A stretch of 64,000 nucleotides of DNA. It comes from Leucocoprinus leucothites (taxonomy: Eukaryota; Basidiomycota; Agaricomycetes; Agaricales; Agaricaceae). Position numbers and translations under genes: made by a program. This document shows positions 55,644 through 64,000 of this stretch, one piece after another; position 1 is the stretch's first letter; every line of letters starts with the position of its first letter. The notes under the pieces are model-generated. The model saw only the letters and a program-made list of their open reading frames with translations. It was not told the DNA's origin and searched no databases. The stretch is from the NCBI GenBank assembly GCA_013368445.1, contig JAACJO010000009.1, positions 1,302,001 through 1,366,000 on the forward strand, given 5' to 3'.

Positions 55644-58600
55644 TTACCAGTTCGACAGCAGTGTTTGAGAGCATTCCTGTGGCTTTATGTCAGCGAAGGT
55701 CGGGGATATGAAGAAAAATTGTATACCTTCAGACGGGGTAGATTATAGAAAATTGCAATATTGGTCATCGTCCGCAGTTTACGACGCGCGTCGACTTTAC
55801 TGGATGTAAACAGATACGATCCAGAGCATTGACAATGCCGAGACAGGTTATCCGAGCGGATCTGTTTGCACTTAGGGCACCGAAGGTCTTGGCTCGCGAA
55901 GGTAGCTTCGAGGGCATGGACAATTCCAATCAACATGAATTCGATGGCGACGCGATCGTATTCTCCATTACAGCCCGAGCAATACCATCTGGGCGTTGTA
56001 GTTTGACTGCTAGCCGCCAAATCAGGATCTCGGCAGAAGTCAAAGTCGCGGAGGGCATCGCAATGAGAGCAAGGCATGTTGGATAATTTGATAGGTTCGC
56101 AAGGGTTTTTGAAAGCGGCCTCACTAGCAAACTCTCGCACACCCACCAACTCCAACAAGTTGCGTTTCATCAAACGAATTTCGACATCGAATGCCTTGGC
56201 AAGTGAGAAAACCTCAGAGACCGACTTGATAAACTCGAGCGGAGGGTTGTCAAAGTGGAGGAAGCCCCCAGGTAATGTAGGGAACTCAAAGCTCTTGGCG
56301 GCCTCTTCATCCATCATGGAATCACGATAGCGCTCCTGCACTGATCCAACAGTCTTCAACATTTTGCGCGTTAAGCGGTGAGCGATGAATTCGGCAATGC
56401 CTTCAGATTCGCTCGCTTTTGCCGCATCTCGCTGTGTGTTATCAGGGGCCCGTTCTCCAGAATTCGGAGTGGTTTCCTTGCGATCAGGTTGCTCTTTTGC
56501 TTGATCTTGAAGAGCTCCACCAAGTAATACTGAACCATGAGAGCGAAATCGTCTTGAACAGCGGGTGGCAGGAACTGTTGGATATTCCACTGCATCTCAA
56601 GCGACAGTTGATCGGAAATTTCGGTTGCTAGTGGATCTTCACAATGGACAGCAGCCATATTCGCTCGGTCCATGAAGATAAGGAAGTCGTAGAATCGCTC
56701 TGTGTTCATGTAGATGTGTTGGAAAAGCTCGTTGGAAGTGACGGCGGTAGTGATGTATGTGGCATAGGCGTATGCCGTGCCCGGAGGTTTGGACGTTGCG
56801 AGGAGGATGTTGCTAAAGTCGGCATAAACGATTGTTGAACCTAAGCGCTTGAACTCTGCGATCATCTGAATGAACACCTTGCGCATCAACCCATGGATGA
56901 ATCGATGAATGGTAGGATCATACAACCCTGAAGCACTAGAACTCGCCCAGCGCCAGAAATGATCTACCGCAAGGGTAGCCGGACTCTCAGACTCGGTACG
57001 AATCTTGTCAAGAAGCCAAGCCTTGAGCATCGACCGAAGGGTAGCAAACATCTGGGGCGAGACTTGCGACTCTGCCAACGTCAGATCCCTCTGCCCTTCC
57101 GCCTTCGAATAATCATCCAGCGTATGGGATACAGAGTCAAAAGCGGTTGAACCGCCACTTCCCTCCAACTCGTTGACCAACTGTGACTGAAGAACGCTAT
57201 TCACAGCAAGGTTCCTCAACGTCACCTCCAAACACACATTTGAATACACGCCAGGGTTCATAAACTCTGTTTCCGGGAAATCCTCCAACGGTCGCGTATC
57301 GTTCTCAATTCCACCAAGATCCGGCCGCTCACCGGGCGACCACCAAAGCACAATATCCTGCTGCACCAACTTTCTCGCAAAGTTGACATCAATGCAATAT
57401 AGCGCTTGATCTCCTTCAACATGACCCATCGGGATATCATAATAATCGGCAAGCGTTATTAACCGATCAATCCAGCTCCCCATAGTTAGATACCGAGTCA
57501 TCAACTTGGACGCGACATGCGTTTGCCAAGGGAAAATATCGAGGGTATGCGGCGCTCTTGCTTTCGGCATCGACAAGGTAGGGAATTTCGACAATTTCGG
57601 AAGATATTGGTCGAAGTACGAGTCATCTTTGACTCGACGAAATAACCACAGTGAAAGATTTATCTTCCAACAAGCCCAACTCTCGTGAGATTGCCTTGAG
57701 AGCCGTAACGTCATTGCTATGATAAGCGGTGGAAATATCGAGCGCTTCAGGATAAGCGTACGACTTGGCTTCATCATATTGTTCACGGAACTGCCGCAGT
57801 TGATTGACGTATTGTTCCTGTAATCGCGGAATGGGCTGGCGACGAGTAGCAGGGTCAACGATATGCAATTTGACTGATCCCCCCGGTAAGAAAGCGGCGA
57901 AGACGTGCAGAGGCGCATTGGCAGAACAAGCGTGATATAGGAAAATGTATTTCCTAGAACCATCATTCATGTATGGTTGGCGAGAAGTCGAGGGACTGGA
58001 GTAGTCCAGCTGTTCGAGGTCAAAACCCGTAGTTTGCGCTCTCGTCAGACTAAGTGCTGGATCCTCTGAAGAACACGTCTTTCCCAACTTCAAAATCGCC
58101 CGAAGAACAAGCGGAACCTAAACACAACACCTCGTCGTCAGTATATGCTGTCTCAAAGCCCAGTCGTAACTCACCTGTTGCTCATATACCCCATCCACGT
58201 TCGGATCATTTGTCAAATCAATAAAATGCTCCCTGATCTCATGATACACATCCTCCCTGACGGTCACCCTGTAGAGATTAACACAAGGCAACTCATGCGG
58301 CAAATTCCTCGTGACCTTCTCATACTGATAAACACCCGGCTGCTGCAAAAACAAATCCTCCCTCGACGTCTTCATATGGATATAAAACTGCCGCGGAATG
58401 CGAATTGGCACCGATACAAGGTCAGAGTCGATAGATAACCAGAGGATGAACCGGCCGGGAGTTGAGCTTGGTCGAATTTGTACAATATCCCAGCGATTTC
58501 GTGTTCGTACTTTGACGCCTTTGAACAAGGAAGGCATGCTGATGTTTGCCGAGCTGGAACCACCGACGCTGACACTGGTACCTCCACTCATGCGTATCTC

Positions 58601-61600
58601 TCTCCGTTTCCTCCAACGAGGTCGCAGGGCCTTGATAAAGCCATAATAATCATCGCTCGGGTTTGGTAAAGGCTTGTCCTCCACATCCTCTTCCTCCGGC
58701 ATCTGCTGACGGACACTCTTCTTCCTAACCACAGCAATCCGGATCCTATTCGTCTTCGGTGCCTGCTCACCGCCAACATCTTCTATATCCATTGGCTCAG
58801 AGATCTGAGTTTCCTCCTCCTGCGTCTCCTGCGTCTCGGGCATATCGCTCTTCTTGCCAAAGAAATCCGTCACCTTATTCTGCTTAAACTTCTCTGTCGT
58901 CTTCAAAATCCTCCTATGCAACCAATCCGGATGGGCAATCCTCGGTACCGGATTCGCAACCTTCTGCATCGCAGCAGGAATCGTGATGAGCTTTTGAATA
59001 ACCGAACCCAACCTCTCAATATAATACCCCCAATCCAAGATCGACCTCAGATCAAAATTGATGAGACTGTTGTCCTTCAACCATTTTCGCAGGTATACCC
59101 GCTTGACGCTTTCCTCTGCTGAGAATATCGCCACGGGAACAGCGCGTTCGGTTACAGGCGCACCGGAAGGTTTTGCGGAGATGATGAATTTGCAAGCGAG
59201 GCCTTTATCTTTCACCATTTGGTCTCCTAAGAACTCAGCTAGACGACGTGCGGTGCTGATCGATGTAGATTTTTGACCTCCATATTCAGCGAGCGTTTTG
59301 GACATGCTACGGTTTTCGGCAATAAGTTCGACCAGTTCTTCGTCGGTGAGGGTGTCGGCATGACTATACAGCACATCGAGCCACTGATCAGCAACCTGGG
59401 CTACCGCGGCATAACATTCCTGCGTCGTGCTTCCTAACAAAAACTTTTCGAAAATCTGAGACTGGAAAATCTTGATGAGTTGCAACTCTCCCCTCCGCTT
59501 GACCTCGAAACCTTTCAACTCCGCCAACGACCCATCATCATTAAACACCGCATACCGCTTCTTCAACAACTTATCCTCCTCCTTGGACGACGGCAAAATC
59601 ATCGCCTTGTATGGCCCATCCAACTCGAAGAAAATCGAATTCTCGCTGTGGACTTTATACTCCCCAGTCTCTGGATCGAGATCATGGTACTGATGATTCG
59701 TAAACTTGGCATGCACGAGATGATTGAGCATCGTACAGGGATACGAAAACCCAATATTCTTCCCGTTCTTCAACTTGAACTTGAAATTCTCTGGGAACAC
59801 ACCAGGAAGCATACACCAAATTCCATCCGTATCCAATTCGAGCGGCCTTCCAATTTGGTCAACAAGCGCACGAGCCATTTGAATAATCGTTGACCCCGTT
59901 AAACACGTTATCCCCGCCATTTCCATCGAATGCCAACGTGCGCCTTTACGCATGACGTAGCCGTAAAAAGAATTGAGAATGCATTTATGTGCGAGTTGGA
60001 GAGAGTCGTAGAGGACGATCATCTTCTTTGATTCGTCGATTTCAGCTATGGAGCGACCTTCGCTAATGACGTCGTCGGATTTTTTCTTCCATGTTTTGAG
60101 AAGGCCTTTATATTCATAACGACGGTCTCGGAAACGACGGACAGTGTCGACGTAGAAGGGGTTCTCCTTTTGGCATACAATGGCCTCACGATTTTCGACT
60201 TTGGTTTCTTTGGTTTTGGTGTAGACTTTACGAGAGTAGTCACCGAGACGTTTGTGGAGAAGTGCCGTTTGTTCGGAAGGTGAGAGGTCGACGAATTTGC
60301 GTTTGGGACCTCCTGGTTTCTTTGGTGGAAATTCTTCCTGGTTAAGTGCGTGCTTGATCATGTTGAACTCGTCACGATGAGCAGGGAAGAATTCTCCTCT
60401 CCATGCCCACTCTAAGCGACGATCACAGGTCTTGCCTGGGCGGTTATGATCGCACACAGCGCAGACGGATTCGTCGACCATGGAATCGGGTTGAAGGCGA
60501 TTAGACAACATGATGTTGGGGTACATGGCAGCGACATCCAAGTGGTAGATGAGGGGGTTGTCAACACGTCTCGGATTATCACGCATAGTCTCAAGTGCTT
60601 TTTGAATGTCCGCCTTGACCTCGTCATAATTGGTCACATCTTCAAGTTCGGCTTTCGACTCTTCAACAATACAGAATTGAAGAGCAGCATCTAGTTCGTC
60701 GATGAGCTGTTGAGCTGCTGCTGGCACGATCTTGAAATCGGTTGGGATATCACTACGGAATACCCCAGCTTCGAGTGCTTCGACGTGACCACCGACGTAG
60801 GTCTCTGACGCAAGCAAATGGCCTTCGTACATGCTGCCATGTGACTCTTCATGCCTGTTTGGCATGATGATGTGTCCTCGATAGGCTTCGACCTTGGATA
60901 TTCTATGAAAAAGGGAAAATATAAAAACGCCGGTCTTGACGCACCATGAGCAAAGTCTCGCAAAGGGTTCCACTGCCTTTTCTCAAGACCTCATCCGGGT
61001 TGAGAGGAATGATGTTACAGAGGGAGAAGATGAAGGGATGTACGTATTTCATGTACAGATAATATGTTGCTACAGCATCGGAAACGGAGTACTGAGCAAG
61101 CACTTGAGGCTGTTCCATAGCATACCTAAAGAATAAGAATTAACACTTGTATCAATCTAAAATAATGCAAACCCACGGTGTCATGAGCTCTGGGTCCAAT
61201 TCTATAGGATTGTAGCCTAGCTTCGCGGTTGTGACCGCTTTCAAGCCCTGACTTCCCTGAGGGAGATACGAGTCGCGTTTCACCCATCGGAAGCAGTCCA
61301 TATGCGCGGCGTTGTTACTCTTGTATTCGTCCTCCGAGTCTTTGGCAAATCCAGTTTCTAAATACATGTCGATACCGTTAAATTTAGCGCGGGCATCAAG
61401 GAAGGGAAAATCGAAAAAGTCTCCGTTAAATGTTGCCACAACTGTAGGTTTCACTTCTTGGATATGGGAAAAGAAACGCTGTATAGTAGCAGCCTTGAAC
61501 AACAGGTCAGGTGAGAATTCAGACACAGAAGTTAATGACTTGCCTCATTGGCTTCGTTGAAAACTATAAATGGGCCTTCATAGCCATCCTTGGGTGTATA

Positions 61601-62775
61601 TTCGAAATCGTCAATATCTTCGGCGACAATTTCTCTGTTCGTGATAAGGTAACCTTGACCGTCAATCATGTACGAAATCATCATGACCTGGTCGATCGCT
61701 TGGTCAGGGAATTTGAGAGGAGCTTTGGTGGTTTCAATATCGAAAGCCATGACGACTGGGTCGGCACGCTTGACACGTTCGACGATGTGAGAGCAACTGG
61801 GCTGGCCTTCATTAAATGTCACTGCGTACCATAACCCTACGCGGATCTCGTTGTCGATTGCGACACGCAGGTAGTAGGGAACGTCGTACTCGCGAACGTC
61901 AATAATGCATTCCCGGGGATCCCTCTCGCGAGCCGATGACTTGAGCGACTGTTCTCCGAGGTCACCCTCGAAATCAATATCCATGATGGCACCACCAGTT
62001 GTTGCATTAATGACCTCTGCATAAGCGTCGACCGCATCGCGTTTGGCGCCATTGGTTTGAGCAAGAGGGACAATATCACGTCTGACGGCGAGCAAGTCGC
62101 TGACATTACGGAAGCATAGCTGGAGGTATAGTCTTCGGTGACCCATGAGGTGGTTTGGGAGCTTGAGGTCTTCCTTCTTGTCACGAACAATACGTGATAT
62201 CGTGCCTTCGTACTTCTTGCGTAGCCATTCCTCTACAGCTGTTTCAGACCCAGACTACTAGAATTAGTATGTGAGAAGCGGAGAAGAATGAACAGCGGAC
62301 CTTGCAGGCGATACAGAAATACGGCTCGTATTGAAATGTACACTTGAACATTCCTCCATCATCTTGGATAAAGTAGAAATTGACCGCTGCTTTTCCTGAC
62401 GGCCACTCAGGATCTTTCACAAGTGTCTGTAAAACATGGGTTACGAACGAGCAGAACGGAAATACTCGTACTCACCGGGCGCATATTTATCAGCCATCCC
62501 TCCCGTCTAACACCCTCCTGCACCCGAGTAAAACCCATCTTCTCATCTATCTCATCATTGAGCGCAACCTTTTCGAATCTTTCCTCGAGTAAAGTGCCAT
62601 CGTCTTCACGTTTAAGAGCTGGAGAATCGCTGGGTAGTGAACTGCTGCCACCTCGTCCTCTGCCTCGTCCTCTACCTCCGCGCCAAGATCCAGCGCCTCT
62701 GTAGCCATAGCGAGAACCTGAGCCTCGTTTTCCTCGGTTTGAAGAAAGTCCAAAGGAGCCCCGTCCGCGACCCAT
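55644..62775 (-). CDS. POL2: DNA polymerase epsilon catalytic subunit (near-complete copy, two single-base frame changes)
   Basis: Leading-strand replicative polymerase and 3'-5' exonuclease. N-terminus [20 protein letters not shown], then [13 protein letters not shown]. Exonuclease motifs [22 protein letters not shown] and [12 protein letters not shown]; polymerase motifs [36 protein letters not shown] and [12 protein letters not shown]; a PCNA-binding box QNKVTDFF; the inactive C-terminal polymerase half; then two Cys modules, [19 protein letters not shown] and CPKC..CQC. After an intron the end reads [10 protein letters not shown] stop. Start 62775 is the ATG lost in the other copy. Relative to family and to copy A there is one extra base at 57629-57634 (ISSSQR stop instead of ISPSKDDSYF) and one missing A at 56495-56498 (KIKQKEQ), so about 1.1 kb is out of frame between them. 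Consensus errors or early decay: see findings. Confidence 0.93.
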
Positions 62776-63235
62776 CCTGGACCTGAGCCAACACACTGCT
62801 GCAATTGCCCTTTGACGCGTAGTGTCACGCGTCAATCACGCAAAATGTCACGCCCAGAGGAGTCCTTGCCAAATCCGTGCACGAGCGGGAGGCGACTTTC
62901 TATTCTGTCATGCCACTAGATCAGGAATCCGCTTCGCGAACCACAGGTGTCTTCCATTCTCCCACGCAACATGGTGAATGAATCTAGAAGTCTAGGTTTG
63001 TGGAGCCTACGGACACCCTAGATGAGGGAGCGTCCGCCGTCAATGATCGGATGAATCGAAGGACAGCCAATGCCAGGCCGAAAGGGTGTACTGTGGACAA
63101 GGAAATAAGCTCATGCTCATGTCTAATAGCACAACCGCTGGTTGAACTCTATTAAGACGCCGGGAAACGAGGTGTCACAGTGAACCAACGTTCTTAATGC
63201 CTCTTGGGTTCCTGGCACCCTCTGTTCAGTGCACG
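62776..63235. promoter_or_regulatory. Divergent promoter region, POLE / membrane protein copy B
   Basis: 460 bases shared by two divergent genes; the same arrangement, partly alignable, is at 38495-39036. Near POLE it carries the paired ACGCGT sites. Confidence 0.5.
62815..62832. promoter_or_regulatory. Paired ACGCGT (MluI cell-cycle boxes) of POLE
   Basis: ACGCGT at 62815-62820 and 62827-62832, 40 and 52 bases before the POLE start and 12 bases apart. In yeasts this is the MBF site of DNA replication genes, including POL2-type genes. The pair is kept at the pseudogene copy. Confidence 0.65.
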
Positions 63236-64000
63236 ATGGCTTTTGTCCTGCTGCTCGTATTGTCCACTCTCACGAGCAGTGCTCCTACTATAAATTCGTC
63301 AAACATGGATCCTCATCTCTCCCACCCCGTTCTTCGAGATGTTCCTAGTAGTCCTGAGTTTGGGCGCTATCGAACAACATCTCAAATCATCTGGGCCTGC
63401 CTCTCCACCATGTTTGCTTGTACTTGGGTCGCTATTCACCCTAACATTCCTGGTCCTCACGACTCGGGATTCCAAAAATTGAGGAGGAGAATCGCCATGA
63501 TGACCATTGCAATTATTGCACCAGAGTTCATTGTGCTCTGGACATTGCGGCAGCGGATGGCGGCTAAAAGAATTAAAACACTGTTTAATGTCAAATACAT
63601 TGGTGGCGGTGAGCTCTCCAAGTCTGATACACTAATGGTCACTGATCACGGAGGTTCTCATTCAGCTGATCCTGAGGATGTTCCATGCACTTTGCAAATC
63701 AGGCAGTGGTTCAGAAGTCCTCCGATAGCACCAGCGCAAGGTTGGACGCTCGCACACGCATTCTTTGTACAGATGGGTGGCCTCGTGTTATACCACAATG
63801 GAAAGCCGGTCAAAGTCCTCACTTTCGAGCGTCTAATCCGGTCGATTGAAAGGGGAGAAGTGGATATCCCTCAGATATTTGTAGAAGACATCAGCGACAA
63901 GAGTAAAGGAGATCTTCTCAGCAAGGCAGTGGTCGTCGTTCAGACGACGTGGTTCGTCACCCAATGCATCGCCCGCTGGGGGTCTCACCTGCCGCTGTCC
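63236..64000 (+). CDS. Multi-pass membrane protein of unknown function, copy B (cut by window end)
   Basis: Paralogue of 36832-38494. Begins MAFVLLLVLSTLTSSAPTIN, then YRTTSQIIWACLSTMFACTW and VAIHPNIPGPHDSGFQKLRR. Exon 1 ends near FNVKYIGGG; after a short intron exon 2 reads QIRQWFRSPPIAPAQGWTLA, HAFFVQMGGLVLYHNGKPVK and FVTQCIARWGSHLPLS up to the edge. Amino-acid differences from copy A are more frequent than DNA differences between the POLE copies would suggest (about one in five in exon 1 by eye). Frame open as far as visible. Confidence 0.78.
   Translation, partial: MAFVLLLVLSTLTSSAPTINSSNMDPHLSHPVLRDVPSSPEFGRYRTTSQIIWACLSTMFACTWVAIHPNIPGPHDSGFQKLRRRIAMMTIAIIAPEFIVLWTLRQRMAAKRIKTLFNVKYIGGGELSKSDTLMVTDHGGSHSADPEDVPCTLQIRQWFRSPPIAPAQGWTLAHAFFVQMGGLVLYHNGKPVKVLTFERLIRSIERGEVDIPQIFVEDISDKSKGDLLSKAVVVVQTTWFVTQCIARWGSHLPLS

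Larger units (their letters stand above)
57383..64000. repeat. Inverted duplication, right arm (POLE + membrane protein; continues past window)
   Basis: Reverse-complement counterpart of 37726-43744. Homology begins at 57383 and runs to the window edge, so the true arm is longer than 6.6 kb. Confidence 0.9.

Noticed and set aside
1..64000. CRISPR arrays, prokaryotic operons, rRNA genes or intact transposons
   Set aside because: No regularly spaced direct repeats, no transposase or reverse transcriptase translation, and spliceosomal introns throughout.

Overview
The window reads as nuclear DNA of a filamentous basidiomycete, most likely an Agaricomycete. Genes are compact and broken by many introns of about 45-70 bp with GT..AG ends. 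Translations look like agaricomycete proteins: GH92, GH105 and GH12 CAZymes, a Ure2p-like GST, an adenylate-forming reductase, and a membrane protein family that appears lineage-expanded. All functional calls are from reading translations; no database search was run.

Layout. 0-7 kb: secreted carbohydrate-active enzymes (GH92 cut by the left edge, GH105, GH12) with a GST and a small hydrophilic protein. 8.8-15.2 kb: actin nucleation factor WASP/Las17, a HyuB-only 5-oxoprolinase-like gene, and UBR7/Mlo2. 16.4-24.5 kb: an acyl-CoA oxidase/dehydrogenase-like gene, a possible unrecognised gene, a monocarboxylate-type MFS transporter and a FAD-dependent aromatic-type monooxygenase. 24.7-34.9 kb: housekeeping genes, namely ASE1/PRC1, tRNA-Val(AAC) with an intron, ribosomal protein eL24, v-SNARE synaptobrevin and mitochondrial phosphatidylserine decarboxylase.

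35-64 kb is the unusual part. A module made of the catalytic subunit of DNA polymerase epsilon (POLE) and a divergent multi-pass membrane protein gene occurs twice in opposite orientation (visible arms 37.7-43.7 and 57.4-64.0 kb). The left POLE copy is a wreck: lost start codon, nonsense codons, deletions, and truncation exactly at a tRNA-Val pseudogene. The right copy is nearly complete but carries two compensating single-base frame changes. The 13.6 kb spacer holds an F-box-type gene, whose truncated near-identical direct copy lies just outside the left arm, a Kin4-like kinase, an adenylation-thiolation-reductase enzyme, and the 3' part of the complete POLE. Both POLE upstream regions carry paired ACGCGT (MluI cell-cycle box) sites, as does ASE1.

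I found no CRISPR array, prokaryotic feature or clear transposon. The best candidates for something undescribed are the inverted POLE duplication with its tRNA breakpoint, and the orphan HyuB gene.
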